A stretch of DNA of 64,000 nucleotides from Gamarada debralockiae (taxonomy: Eukaryota > Ascomycota > Leotiomycetes > Helotiales > Hyphodiscaceae). A model generated the notes under the pieces. The model saw only the letters and a program-made list of their open reading frames with translations, had not been told where the DNA came from and searched no databases. The stretch lies in assembly GCA_002803225.1 (NCBI GenBank), contig NXFV01002038.1, positions 46,459 to 110,458 of the forward strand, given 5' to 3'. Shown here one piece after another: positions 12,141-23,003 of this stretch (its first letter is position 1; every line of letters begins with the position of its first letter). Made by a program: the position numbers and the translations under genes.

Positions 12141-13235
12141 TCAGTTTTCGGTCAACCCAACCATCTTCAGTGAATCATTCCACAATCTCGCCTCCTTCTC
12201 CTTGTCAAATGCATGTGGCGCATATCCATTCAGACCTTTCATTCCTGCCTCAGCAGTCTCACAATCATTCAAGTACAGTCTTCCTTTTCCCTCATACTCC
12301 TTTCCCACGGCAGCCAAGACCGTCGTAGCAGCTCCTTGCTCCGGACTCTTGATATACGCTTTCGCTTGAGGATTCGACTTCCACTCTGCCATCTGCTCAG
12401 CTGAAACATGCTTCTGCAAATTGGTCCAAATTCCGCCCGGCATCAGAGACAATCCGTGAAGACCCTTTGCCCCGTAGCGGTTCTCGATCTCGTTGGCCAT
12501 GTAGATGTTGGCCGTCTTGGCTTGACCGTAGCCACCCCATGGACTGTAGTTTCCCTTTTGAAATTCGTAGTTGTCGAACTGAACTTCGCCAGCGGCATGG
12601 CCGGATGAGGAAACATTGACGACTCTGGAGTTGAATTCGGGTGTAGAAGAGGCGAGCATGGTATTCTTAACCAAGCAGAAGAGAAGAAAATGCGCCACGT
12701 GACAAACACCGAATTGAGATTCGAATCCATCAGCAGTCTTCCCCTCTGGACAAGCCATAATCCCGGCGTTGTTGACCAAGACATTCAACTTGTTGCTCCT
12801 ACTCAAAAAGGTCTTGGCGGCGGCACGGACACTTTCCAAAGAGTTGTTGTCCATTTCAAGAAGTTCCACCCGGCCAGGCTCTAGGAACGATTTGCAGGCT
12901 GCCTCTCCTTTATTCATGTCGCGGACGGTGAGAAAGACTTTTCCTCCCGTTGCGGCGAGTGCACGACCCGTCTCGACGCCGATACCTGAGGACGCGCCTG
13001 TAACGATGAAGACTTTGTCTGTCATCTTGCCTTCGAGACCCTCGTCCTTGATGATTTGGAGGGCTGTTGGTCGGGCATCGCCGGGTCCGTTAAGGTTCTC
13101 GGACTTGTGGGCCTCAGAGTACCTTCCTGGCATGTTGGCTGTTTGGATGGTTCTTCTGGAGATTGGAGGAGATGATGCAATTTGGTGCTGAAAAATCTGG
13201 TCGTTGATCGTTTGGCGACCTGGGTTAAGGGACAT
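12141..13235 (-). CDS. Short-chain dehydrogenase/reductase (retinol dehydrogenase/WWOX-like)
   Basis: NAD(P)-dependent oxidoreductase of the SDR family acting on an unknown alcohol or carbonyl substrate. Single exon of 364 codons. Rossmann motif TGASSGIG lies at residues 79-86, the NNAG motif at 155-158, the catalytic Ser within NVSSSG near 208-212, and the YxxxK pair at Tyr236 and Lys240. The length is slightly above the classical 250-330 aa because of an N-terminal extension; an internal Met at residue 35 (MPGRYSEAHK) is an equally plausible start, since the preceding 34 residues are not typical of SDRs. A TATA-like element sits about 55 bp upstream. It is surrounded by unrelated genes, so the pathway cannot be inferred. 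Confidence 0.9.
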   Translation of the reverse strand: MSLNPGRQTINDQIFQHQIASSPPISRRTIQTANMPGRYSEAHKSENLNGPGDARPTALQIIKDEGLEGKMTDKVFIVTGASSGIGVETGRALAATGGKVFLTVRDMNKGEAACKSFLEPGRVELLEMDNNSLESVRAAAKTFLSRSNKLNVLVNNAGIMACPEGKTADGFESQFGVCHVAHFLLFCLVKNTMLASSTPEFNSRVVNVSSSGHAAGEVQFDNYEFQKGNYSPWGGYGQAKTANIYMANEIENRYGAKGLHGLSLMPGGIWTNLQKHVSAEQMAEWKSNPQAKAYIKSPEQGAATTVLAAVGKEYEGKGRLYLNDCETAEAGMKGLNGYAPHAFDKEKEARLWNDSLKMVGLTEN

Positions 13236-13290
13236 GAAAATGATGAAGTTTATGTTGAAGATTGAGGCTTTCCGTGGTTTTGGAGCACAA

Positions 13291-13298
13291 ATATATAG
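13291..13298 (-). promoter_or_regulatory. TATA-like element of the dehydrogenase gene
   Basis: The minus strand reads CTATATAT here, about 55 bp upstream of the first possible start codon at 13235. Position and sequence fit a TATA box; this is inference from sequence only. Confidence 0.4.
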
Positions 13299-13883
13299 AA
13301 GCTGAGATGTCGTCGGCTCGTCTAGCCTCGGACTTTTTTAGATACGGGTTAGTTCCCCTTTCCACTTAAGCGAGCTCGGCGTGCTGCAGGATATGGCGTT
13401 ACTCGGACTTAAACAAGCCGCCCGGACATTGTGTCCAATGACGGAATAGTACTAAACTGGAAGATAGGAATTTTGTATTCGAAGCTGACCAATCTTTCAT
13501 TGAAATATGGGGACTTCACCCCCGAGATGCGCTCTTTGCGGCCGCCTGTGATGTCGTCCGGACGCCAGGCGGCTGCAGAACCGCTTCCGCCGAGAACGGA
13601 AAAGATGTCATGCATGCTATCGGTTCTCTGCTTACATCTTTCAAGAGGAGTGAACAATGCTAGGGTGAGTTTGAGGGTACTAGCATCTGGTTAAGGGTGC
13701 TTTGCCCTCCTAAATATTTTCTAACAAGTGACAACAAGGTCGGAAGAGGGCTGGGAGAGCGGGATGGTGCTGGATAACCGCAAGAAAAGCGAAAGGTAAT
13801 AAAATTGTAAGACAGGGGGATACAGAACTGTCTACTGGATTAACTTTTATTTCAACTTTTCATGAATCCTAGTTGACGTAACC
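13299..13883. other. Intergenic region, nothing recognised
   Basis: About 580 bp between the dehydrogenase promoter and the repeat-protein relic. Overlapping small open frames at 13409-13694 on both strands have no recognisable similarity. Confidence 0.4.
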
Positions 13884-14936
13884 CTAAAGAGGAACGTTGG
13901 TCCATTGTATTCCGTTGCCGGTTTCAGTGGTCTCCGCGATTTTCTTTCCCTTAACAGCCTTCGAGAGGTCTTGCTGTGACGCCTTCTCTTCCATATCCAA
14001 CTTATTTATATCTTTCCAAGCAATGTACATGCTTCTCTTAACAAACTTGACGTAGAGCAACATTCCAATGACGATGAATACTCCGACGAGTGTTAAGGAC
14101 AAAGTTATCGATTGGTTTTGTACCTTCTGATCGAGTGGTGGCGGTCCCGTGGAATTATTCGTTGAATTTGATTGACTCCTTGGACGGAGTGACATATGAT
14201 TCTCTTCACTAAATAAAGTGTTGGAGAAATATGATTCGTTCAGCTGGTTCGTGATATGCGGAAGACTCCTTGAATAGAGGGAACCGGTATGGTCCTTCGA
14301 ATTGTACAACTGATTTGAGAATTACGACACGTTGAGACCATTTGTGATATGGGGAAGACTCCTTGGGTCAAGAGAACCACTGTGGTTTCTCGCTTGAGTT
14401 AAAATGTTGGAGGAGTATGTCTCATTGAGGTGGTTTGTAATCGGGAGAGATTCCTCAGGTCAATGGGGCTAGAGTGGTTCTCTCAATTGTGCATTCTTTG
14501 AAATTATTTGTCTCGTTGATTTGGCTCGGGATGTGGGCAAGATTATCCTTGAAGGGTACATGGGGTGGCGGGTCGGTATAATTCTTCGCATATCCAAAGT
14601 GTTTGAGAAGTATGATTCGTCGAGCTGAGTTGCGATATGTGGCAGATCGGTCCGGAATGCGTGTGATTCGGCGGCTTGTTCAAAACACTCGAGGAGTAGC
14701 TTTCGTTCAACTGGGTCGTGATGTGAGGGCAGCCGAGTTTGGAAGGAGCGATTCCATCGAGTCTGGGGAAGCATGGCTTCCCCAAAGGGAAGACTGTGAA
14801 ATTGAGTGCTATTTTCATCCTCCATTCTTGCATCTCCGGATCTGCCAGTTTGCAGAATGCGATTAATTGTGGGTGCCGTATCGAGGAAGCAAAGTTGTGC
14901 TTCTACTGAGAGTGTAGTGCTGAGCGGGGTCTTCAA
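13884..14936 (-). pseudogene. Relic of a repeat-containing single-pass membrane protein
   Basis: The minus strand encodes a tandem repeat whose unit reads approximately LPHITNQLNESYFSNTL followed by a variable NHSGSLDPRS-like tail, period about 30 codons. I find six units starting near 14731, 14645, 14540, 14446, 14357 and 14264. They lie in different reading frames, and one is interrupted by a TAA near 14324-14326, so the present sequence cannot make one protein. The last segment (14309-13884, 141 codons) is open and contains one membrane helix (LSLTLVGVFIVIGMLLYVKFV) followed by a charged, probably cytoplasmic tail. The units carry N-x-S/T sites, which suggests an extracellular glycosylated repeat region. 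Family unknown to me. Confidence 0.6.
14190..14735 (-). repeat. Degenerate tandem repeat, about six units of roughly 93 bp
   Basis: On the plus strand the recurring core resembles gagaagtatgattcgttc followed by an ...gatatggggaag segment, starting near 14224, 14317, 14410, 14500, 14605 and 14688. Successive spacings are about 93, 93, 90, 105 and 83 bp. Spacings that are not multiples of three account for the frame changes in the overlapping relic. Confidence 0.65.
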
Positions 14937-15068
14937 CGTTTGCGAGCAGTTTATGGAAATATACTTGATAAAATGGAAGGGGAAACTGGGAGAGTCCTCT
15001 TTGTGCTATGAGATATTCATATGTGGACTGGGAATTAATCCATAACGGCGCGATGAGGAAAATTCAAG

Positions 15069-15523
15069 TCACTGAAATTCAGACTGAACGCTGGGCTGCT
15101 CTCGGAAGACCGGCAAAAGTACCTCTATGGACCATCGATTTTCTTTGGGCACTTGCCTTCCAAGTCCTGAAAGTTCCAAGAGGATCACAAAACGCAAGAG
15201 ATACACGGAAGTCTTCTTCGAAAGTATGATGTTTTCTTCCATAGTGTTGGTGCTATGTTTTTCTTGAAAGCCGATCAGTCTCCGGTTTCGAGGTGAGGAG
15301 GAAATTTCTTCAAAGGGTCGGTAGCGAGGTATTTTGAAATTTTCAGACGACATAAGGAAATTGGTCTTACAGATTGAACGTGGATCCGGCACACGATCTG
15401 AGCTGGTCGACGGGTTGAAAAAAACCACCTCCCCGTTTGCGAGATATCTAGTATCCATACGCCCCTCAACTTCCGTCTCTCGAAAAGTGCTTTATTTCCA
15501 TCACGAGCCTGGGATTCGTTCAC
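15069..15523 (-). other. Minus-strand open frames of unknown value
   Basis: Frames 15458-15069 (129 codons) and 15523-15275 (82 codons) overlap. The former contains an internal Met followed by a hydrophobic stretch (VYLLRFVILLELSGL) that could be a signal or membrane segment. They lie between two membrane-protein relics and may be part of the same decayed family, but nothing in them is recognisable. Confidence 0.3.
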
Positions 15524-15625
15524 AAACTTCTTTAACGTGCTTTGCTCGGCCCCGCTTGGTGTTTTTGAAGCATCAGAGAATTTGCCCTGGTTGTTTAAGG
15601 TGCCTGTGTCTAACTTTACATTGAG

Positions 15626-16250
15626 TTATTCGATTTCCCCAAGAATGTGATCCTGTCCAACAAGTGTACGATTTAAGGACCTGAGAATAGTGGACTTCTC
15701 ATCCATATCTACCTCCCTGGCATTGTCGATCCGCTCATCACAGTTATCGATCCTTTCGTCGTGCCGGTCTACTCTCTTCTCTAGTTTGTTCAGTTGAGCC
15801 TCGTCGTCTTTAAGCCTAGTTGAAAGATCATCCAGGTGGGCTTTATCGCCTTTACGTATGGTTGAAAGTTTGTCTAGTCTAGCTTTGTGTTCACCTTCAG
15901 CTTTGCGTGAAAGGTCATCCAGTTTTGAGAGCCACCGTTCGATGGTCTGCGCGGATTTGTTGAGCTGTCGTCCGTGCTGCAGCAGATTTCGTCCCGTGAT
16001 TGTTTTGAGGGTGAACCAGGTGAGAATGAGTATGATAGTTGCTATAACTACGGTGCAACGCCAGTCGATGAATGGCGTTCCTATCGGAGGGTAATCGGGG
16101 TATCGAGAATGGACTCAGAGGTGAGGTTCGGGGAACTCGAATTGATAGAGGTTTCCATTGCGGTCGATGTACTGCGAGCCACTTGTAAATGACAATCGAG
16201 TATGATAAGTTGAAAAGGTCCCAGTCCGTCTCGAAAACTGATTGTGTGAG
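15626..16250 (-). pseudogene. Membrane-anchored coiled-coil protein, probably broken
   Basis: A minus-strand frame without its own ATG is open from just after a TGA (16117-16115) to a TAA at 15628-15626. It encodes a membrane helix (TVVIATIILILTWFTL) and then a long Lys/Asp/Leu-rich segment with heptad-like pattern (LDDLSRKAEGEHKARLDKL and DDLSTRLKDDEAQLNKLEKR), so a cytoplasmic coiled coil is likely. Upstream of the TGA the same frame continues to read like protein (SQYIDRNGNLYQFEFPEPHL), from about 16250. I found no GT-AG pair that removes the TGA. It is therefore either a relic with one stop or a gene whose first exons I mis-model. The extracellular-TM-tail layout resembles the neighbouring relic at 13884-14936. 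Confidence 0.5.
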
Positions 16251-16598
16251 AAATATTTTGTACTTTTAGGGCGCGAGGAGTTTGGGTCAAATTATGACAG
16301 TTACATTTGAACCATCCGGGTACGGCTCCTGATTAAGATTACGACACTGTGACCCAATAACAAACAGGTAGTGTCCGAAAGGTGATTCAAAACTAAAAAG
16401 TTGTAGGAATTCATATCCACGACTCACAATCGGTTAAATGATTCAAATGGTACTATTTGCGGATCGGACCGTAAAACGCCCAAATTGTAACCACTTCTTC
16501 CCAACTTGCATACCAGATTTTTGCCTGCATTTACCGCTGATTTGTCCTGAACCATTCCTCTAGTTTCTGTCCCAAGCAAATTTTGGTTCTTAATCGTC

Positions 16599-18670
16599 TT
16601 AAGCGTAACATTTGTCCAAACTAGCTGCGATCTCGGAGCAGAAGTTCGACAACTCCCTAGACTCGGCTTCCGTTCTTTCACGTGTACCAATTGCCAAACA
16701 TTTCCGGACTACATTGCCATATATCGATCCCATCATCCTGCCAAAATTCAATTAGCCCCAGCATTCAAATAAAGGTGTTAAGTCTTACCCATCCAACTTC
16801 GTAGCCAGTGCCTGAAGCTGCCTCCTCAACGCATCCATATTCACCTCGACATCCACCAAGTGGTGTAGCGGCTTCCAGAACCCAATCTCCAACAACAGAC
16901 ACCCCAAACTATAAATGTCAAATGCTCTGGAATATCTCAGTGTCGGATTTCGGCGTTTATCAGGGTGTTGATAGTAGTCGAGATTGATATCTGTGAGGCG
17001 GGTTGTCGGGTGCATTCCTCGCGCTCCCGGTTCTGCATACGCTCTCCCAGGATCTTGGATCAGATCATCTACACGCGCATTTCCCAGTCCGACGAATAAT
17101 GGGTCATTGTAGCCGAGCTCTTGCGGGTAGCCTGGATCGGGTCCGGGGAGTCCGCGGGGAGGTGTGTACCGGGAGGGGAAGAAGAGGATGGAGTTCGAGC
17201 GGATATTTCTGTTCATCACTGTCAGCGAAATCTAGAAATGAAAGTCGAGGAAGTGAAGTACTTGTGAACCCAACCAACACAGTGCATCATGTGCACGGCA
17301 TCGACCAATTTCTTGGCCAGACGAAAACGAATTCCTAGGTCCAGAACATGCTGACACGAAGGGTGCTTCTTTTCCAGAAGCTCCATCAGTGAGAACGGCA
17401 TGCGCTTCTTGGATATTGCCCCAGATGGTAGAATAGGAGGTAAATTGGAGCGAATATGAGCTGGTGGGGCAAGAACCAGGCCGAACATCCGTGTCTTAGG
17501 ATCCTCCACCATACCATAGCAAGTCGGAAGGAGCAGCTCTCCAGGTTTTGGGGCAGCAAGCATTAGCGTCTTGATCCTCGTATCTCGTTCGTAGTCGCCA
17601 TCGAGAATGTTGACCCATTCGATTAATACTACTCGATGTTCCTTCCTGACCGGATAGTCGAACAGCAGCGCCATCGTGGAAGAGTCTGATGACGATAGCA
17701 TATATGCTGGATCCAGCCTGAAATCCGACATGGAGAACTTATATACCCCATGCTGCCTCTCGAACTTCACTACAGTGCTGAAATTTGCTGCTAACGAGAT
17801 ATCTTGGTATCGTTTCGCTTCTTTGCTTTCCGGCGGGGACCTTTTCGCCTCATATGCTGATGCCTCGGCTCGACGACGTAACTCGCTGTGTGCTAGTTTT
17901 CGCAGGAACTCGAATTCGCCCTTGACCATTTTCTCCAAATCGAACTTTGGCCCATATGATCGAAGGTTTTCATTGTACTCTTTCAACAGATCGGTAAGTT
18001 CTTTCCATGCTGTGTCTTTCTTCTTGAAAACGAATTTGCACTTCTTGATGAATGATAAGTTCACCTTGCAGCGTTCCAGGAATGAAATTTGGGTTTCCGA
18101 CGTGAGTTCCTGTCCGCTTTTCAACCGGAATTGAGAGAGGTCTTTGGGTTCCTAAATGAGTATAAGTACTGAGATGAGACTTAAGTGCGAGAAGGGCTGG
18201 GTTCGGTACCCTGTTTGTCCGCTCCGTCTGTCTGAATCCATACTCATCTTCCAGCTGGTGCACGTCGAAAAGCGCTTGGGATAGGAGTGCGAGTTGCCGG
18301 AGAACCCGTTTCGCAGATTCCGGGTTGCTCTTTGCATATGCCTCAAACTTCTTGTCTTCAGTACCATCGTCGTCTCGCCAGATATCTCTCCATTCATCGT
18401 ATCGCTGACACGTGATGTCAGAAATGGCCGGTTTCGGAAAAGGAGATAGACTCACGTCTTTCTGCAGCTCAACTCTACCAACAGCTAGTTCTAGGGTCTT
18501 TGATGCATTGAATACATCCTTGATCATGTCGAGGCCATCTGAGGAGCTCATCAGTCAAGAGATCATGCATTTTTGAGGCGGTGAGGGGCGAAATTTTGCG
18601 GGCACTCACCTCGACACAGGGGTAGGAGACCAAGAGCGGCGGTAATGATACCATACGCTTCTAAAGCCAT
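16599..18670 (-). CDS. HeLo-like (prion-inhibition and propagation) domain fused to a degenerate protein kinase
   Basis: Probable cell-death or incompatibility effector. The model has six exons: 18670-18610, 18538-18456, 18404-18210, 18151-17262, 17208-16789 and 16737-16599; introns are 51-71 nt, total about 595 aa, all phases consistent. Residues 1-230 read as a HeLo-like helical bundle: MALEAYGIITAALGLLPLC, then DGLDMIKDVFNASKTLELA, RYDEWRDIW and the KKKDTAWKELTDLLKEYN segment typical of that domain. The C-terminal half is kinase-like, but key residues are missing: the VAIK Lys region reads VVLIEWV, the catalytic HRD region reads HKNIRSNSILFF (Asp replaced by Asn), and the DFG position reads GLG. 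A normal late lobe follows (FDIYSLGCLLLEIGFWKPL). It should therefore be a pseudokinase. The layout parallels animal and plant MLKL proteins (four-helix bundle plus pseudokinase). Confidence 0.85.
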
Positions 18671-19162
18671 GTCAACTCATTCGAGCTTGGGAGATCTGAT
18701 AAAATCTTCACGAAGCGTGTTTTAAGAATGTGTTGTTCTTTTTCGCGAATTTTTCTCCAGCTGAAATGCAGCCAACGAGCTAATAGCATCACGTGATAAG
18801 TATGCCGCCAATGAATTGGGGGCCGAAAGCTATGAGGAAGGGCAGGAATAAACTTGGGTATTCTACTGGAGTTAAACTAGGTCAGTTGATCTGGAATTAT
18901 TGATCTGAGTGGTGGCTCAGCGGATATTTTGACGTGATGATCTCTCCAGTCTATGGCCGTCCCTCCGTCTATAGAGCACACACCGACATGGCGAAACCGC
19001 ATTGGTCCTGTCTGCAACTTCTAGATTCCTTTATGTAACTCCTATTTTCTCATCATGTTTCCCTTCCTCCCAATTTTCAAGGCGGTGAATTGCAATGAAG
19101 AGAAAAGACCACACCCACATGCTAAGCTGATGCCTGCGTTCCGAAGAATGAATGTCATCCCT
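18671..19162. other. Upstream region of the HeLo-pseudokinase gene; nothing else recognised
   Basis: About 490 bp between the HeLo-kinase start and the downstream end of the deaminase gene. Small overlapping frames around 19042-19294 are antisense shadows of the deaminase last exon or random. Confidence 0.4.
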
Positions 19163-20467
19163 TCATTTGATCCACTGCCTTCCTCTTCCTTCTCTCCAAT
19201 CCCTGAAATTCCTCCTGAGGACTTCCTTTTCAGCGTCCCCAACGAAAGTCGCATCAACACCGCTCATTGCAATTTCCCACAAACGAAGATATGACAGTGA
19301 GAAATATTTTGCTGCGAGAAAATACTCAGTCGAGCTGGGCGAGTCATTCACGCCTGCGTTGTCTGTCTAACAACGTGTTAGATACAACGTATTCGTGACT
19401 GGAGTAAGAATAGGAGGCGGTACTTACACAAAGAGCAATTGGACAGCCCTCCTTCAACCATTCCGGCAGATGATGTTCCTCATAGCTCGGAATATGCGGT
19501 CCTTTGATGTTGGAAGTGAGACAGAGCTCAATTCCTAGCTTTCTCCTGATAATCTCATCTTTGGCTTCTTGGCTAATGAACAGTAGATGGCCCAATCTCG
19601 TAGGATTGTATGAGAGCAACGTCATGAGTTCCGGTATACAACCTGGTTCTTCTCCGAAATGAAGTGTGACATGTAATCCATGGTCTTTGGCCTTTGCATA
19701 TGCGGTTTTGAAGATCGAGATATCGCCACAGAGAGAGTCTCCGCATAAGTCGACTCCAATGACACCTCGTCTCTGGTACTTGAGAGCTAGGTTCACGACC
19801 TCCATTGCCTCCGCTGCCGTGTTTCGTCGGTCAATTGAAAGGATCAGGTATGCTTTCATCTTAGAGGAATTTGAATTGTGCCTTTCGATGGCTTCCACGA
19901 TAGTTTCAACATAGAGATCTTTGGACATGTCTTGTTTGAGGGTACACGGTCAGAAAATAGCCAGCAAACATGATTCACTGATGACGTACTTGTCTTCTCA
20001 AACGCTCGAGGGGTCGTTCGCACCTCAAAGTGAACAACTCCATCATCTTCGAAATCCTTCAGAGTCTGTTCCGTAGCAATGCGGACGGCTTCCACATTGT
20101 TCAGTAGTCTGTAGATGAAGGTCGAAAACAGCCCAAAGAAACTGCATGGGGTTGCATGAGCTTATGAAATACAAAATCTGCAAGAGGTCGAAATTGAAGA
20201 AATACTCACTCCTCGTGTGAATATTTATCGCACATCGCAATCAAGGGATCCTCAAGTCCCAGGTTGGGCTCTTCTAGAATACGTCTCTTCCATATTTCGT
20301 GTAGTGTCTGACGTGAAATACTCCCTGAGAGATGGGCATGCAAATCCTATTTGACTTTAAAACGGATTCAAGCCGTATAAAGCATCTCGCAGATGACTTA
20401 CGATCTTAGGCAATGCCAAACAAAACTCTCGAAGTTCGTCAGGTGACGAAGACGCCAGTGACACCAT
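19163..20467 (-). CDS. Adenosine deaminase-like protein (ADAL / N6-methyl-AMP deaminase family)
   Basis: Zinc hydrolase that deaminates adenosine or N6-substituted AMP to the inosine form. Exons 20467-20402, 20346-20210, 20141-19990, 19930-19428 and 19366-19163 (introns 55-68 nt) give about 353 aa, the usual ADAL length. The metal-binding start is visible as KIDLHAHLSGS (His-x-His). Further marks are HFEVRTTPR, LCGD, the HFGEE motif (substrate His and catalytic Glu), RLGH, LCLTSN and the late TDN segment, which replaces the TDD of classical ADA; whether the Asn matters needs comparison with fungal relatives. No signal peptide, so cytosolic. It is divergent from the nucleoside hydrolase gene at 20929, sharing about 460 bp, which suggests joint control. 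The choice between adenosine and N6-methyl-AMP as substrate is not settled by sequence reading. Confidence 0.9.
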
Positions 20468-20928
20468 TTCCGGCAGCTGTCAGCGCAACCAATCCAAATA
20501 TTTGAAGCCGCCGCTCTGGAATTTATAATAGTCAAGAATGCTTATAATATTTTGGTCACTGGAAGTGGGGTAGCTGTCAAGGGCTTGACTAAAACGCTTA
20601 GAACCGATAGGTTAGGGCCGCCGCTTACCACAATTTATCGCCATGCTGACTCGACTGAAAGCCACCTACGGATGTACAGCATCCATTTTCGCGTGTAGCC
20701 GCTCCACTATGGCCTCACTAACACTGCGATTTGAACACCGTCAGAACGCTTAAGGTTATCTTAACACACTTTGTCGTGTCCGTAGCTCCGGAAATTTTGA
20801 CAAGGTGCGCTGAGGCAGGGTGTCGACTTCCGTCAGGTTTCTTCGTTGACATCCTCCTCACTTCACTCATCACGAGCACGAGAGACGTTGGGATTGGAGA
20901 AGTTTTTTGCTTGTTTTTGCGTCTAGAG
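20468..20928. promoter_or_regulatory. Shared divergent promoter of the deaminase-like and nucleoside hydrolase genes
   Basis: 461 bp lie between the two start codons, which point away from each other. Functions on either side belong to the same pathway, so a common control region is a reasonable inference. No named binding site was identified. Confidence 0.55.
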
Positions 20929-22298
20929 ATGGTTTCTGAGAAGATTATAATTGATAGCGGTAATTTCTAGATTCCGTCCAAATCTTTAGTTTCATCGTAC
21001 TGACTTTGATATAGATCCTGGGGTTGACGATGTTCTGGTCAGTTTACCTATCCGTGAATCTAGCCCTTTGAACTCCACCTGACAGCCTGGGTTACACAGG
21101 CACTATCACTAGCATTCAATCACCCAGAAAAACTCGAAGTCCTTCTCATAACTCTCAGCCATGGAAACGTGGGAGTTGAGCCATGTCTGAAAAACCTGGT
21201 CGCACTGTTCAGCGTACTTGAAAAGGAACGGGAATTTCGGAAGGGAAATGGATTAAAGGATGTAGATTTCGGGAAGCCCATTGTGGCGCTGGGTGCCAAT
21301 AAACCTATGCTGAAAGACCATGCCCATGGCGAACCTGATTTCTCGGAAGAGTGGGAGGGGTTCCATGGAGTTGATGGTTTGAATGGCGTCCATTCGAGGG
21401 TGAGCATCCAATCCGTGGTCCAACTTGAATTGGTGCTGATCAAAAGTGAGAATAGCTCCTGGATCTGATACAAACAGACTACAGAGCAGCCTTCGATCCT
21501 GCAACCACTTCACTTAGCAATGGCGTCTCGACATTCAGCAACTTCACCCCATCATCCTCACAGGCGCACGTCGAAATTCTCAATCAACTGCGGACCCACG
21601 AACCAAAATCGATAACAATCGTCGTGATCGGTCCTTGTACGAACGTAGCCATGGCAGCCCAAGAAGATCCAGAAACATTCGCTCGGGCAAAGAGGATCGT
21701 CATCATGGGAGGGGCTATCCGAGTTGCGGGAAACCAAACACCAAGAGCAGAGTTCAACATATACGCAGACCCCGATGCTGCTGCCGTAGTGTTCAACCTC
21801 ACTCAAAAATCGAGAGCTCCCACTCCACTAGGACAGATGGACGTCGCTCTCGTTCCGTTAGACGTTACCTCGAATCACACCTTGACCCGAGATACTTGGA
21901 GGACATTTTCTTGCGAACTGGTATCGAAAGGCTCCCCTTTAGCATTGTTCCTCGACAGCGTGCTGGGCAAAACGTTCGAGAAAATGGAGGATTTAATAGG
22001 GATGGCAATATTTGGGTGCCACGATCCACTTACCATCTACGCTCTTCTCGAATCGAATACAGTAGAGTGGGAGACTGGTTTGGACATCAGGGTCGAGACC
22101 GATGGAATATGGACGAGAGGCGAGACGGTATTCGACACTCGAGGAGTCGTGAACTTGACTCCAGGTCAAAAAGCCATAATAAGAGACAATGGCGGCTGGT
22201 TCTCTGGCGATCTGAAGAACAGCATCTCGATTCTGAAGAACTCACATGCGGATGGCGATGCGTTTGGGCTCAAGCTTCTCCAAGGCATATTCTTATGA
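20929..22298 (+). CDS. Inosine-uridine preferring nucleoside hydrolase
   Basis: Cleaves the N-glycosidic bond of nucleosides to base and ribose. Exons 20929-20959, 21015-21037, 21100-21399 and 21456-22298 (introns 55-62 nt) give about 398 aa. The two tiny first exons assemble the family hallmark: MVSEKIIIDSDPGVDDVL carries the Asp cluster that binds calcium and ribose. Later marks are LITLSHGNVG, GADG-like HGVDGLNGVH, VIGPCTNVAMA, KRIVIMGGAI, AEFNIYADPDAA and the C-terminal HADGDAFG with the last Asp. Exon 4 must begin at 21456 (AATAG acceptor); other acceptors break the frame. The protein is intact. It sits between an adenosine deaminase-like gene and a nucleoside transporter, which supports a role in nucleoside salvage or use of nucleosides as carbon and nitrogen sources. 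Confidence 0.92.
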
Positions 22299-23003
22299 AT
22301 TATGATGATGACGAGGCACTAATGTACTTGATGCACGGCATTAAAAATCGCACTAGAAACCAATAATGAATTAGATGCAGATTCGGATGCGGATGGATGC
22401 AGAGGAATGGTTTGAGACAAGCTGGTAGAAGGAAGGGCTTGTACAAGACTTATCAAATTCACATGTCCTCTGTAGTTTGTGCCCCGAAGAAAGGTTTTCG
22501 AAGCCACACAACGTCCACTGTGCCGTCGTGCCAATCCCCGCACTTGGAATCCCAACGTGCCTGTGGCCAATGGCAGTTACACAACCAACGGCAGTTACAC
22601 AACGTGTTGCACAATGGTGCACAAAAACCATTGCAATGAAGCCTGAAGATGGCATCGAGTCCGTTGTCTTGGAGTTGTCCTCCTCTCCCCTGTCTTGTGG
22701 TCCGACGCTTATCAGCCTGTCTTCTCGAAAATGGGAGAATCACCGAAGTGTGGAGCATCCCGCAGGGCAAGGGTTGCTGCAACCCTGGACCGAACGCTGT
22801 GCCGCAGCCGGGGGCGCTCATTGATAAACAAAATGGGGGAGGAAACAAACGATCGGCGCGATGGATTCGGGAGCCAATCGGAAGTGGCATTGTTGGGAGC
22901 CGGTACAAAACCAGAGGATATCACTTCTTGGTTTTTCCAAATCTAACTCCACTCCATCCAACAACATCAATTGGGAGTCGAATTGATTGAGATTCTTGGC
23001 GCG
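22299..23003. other. Intergenic and upstream region of the nucleoside transporter gene
   Basis: About 700 bp. Several overlapping frames on both strands (22371-22946) show no domain. A 14-bp direct repeat (ggcagttacacaac) occurs twice at about 22572 and 22590. No other structure seen. Confidence 0.4.

Noticed and set aside
16424..16690. Minus frame with a TLKTIKNQNLL run similar to TLKTITGRNLL of the coiled-coil relic
   Set aside because: Most of it is an alternative frame of the last pseudokinase exon (16599-16737); the short similarity is probably chance.
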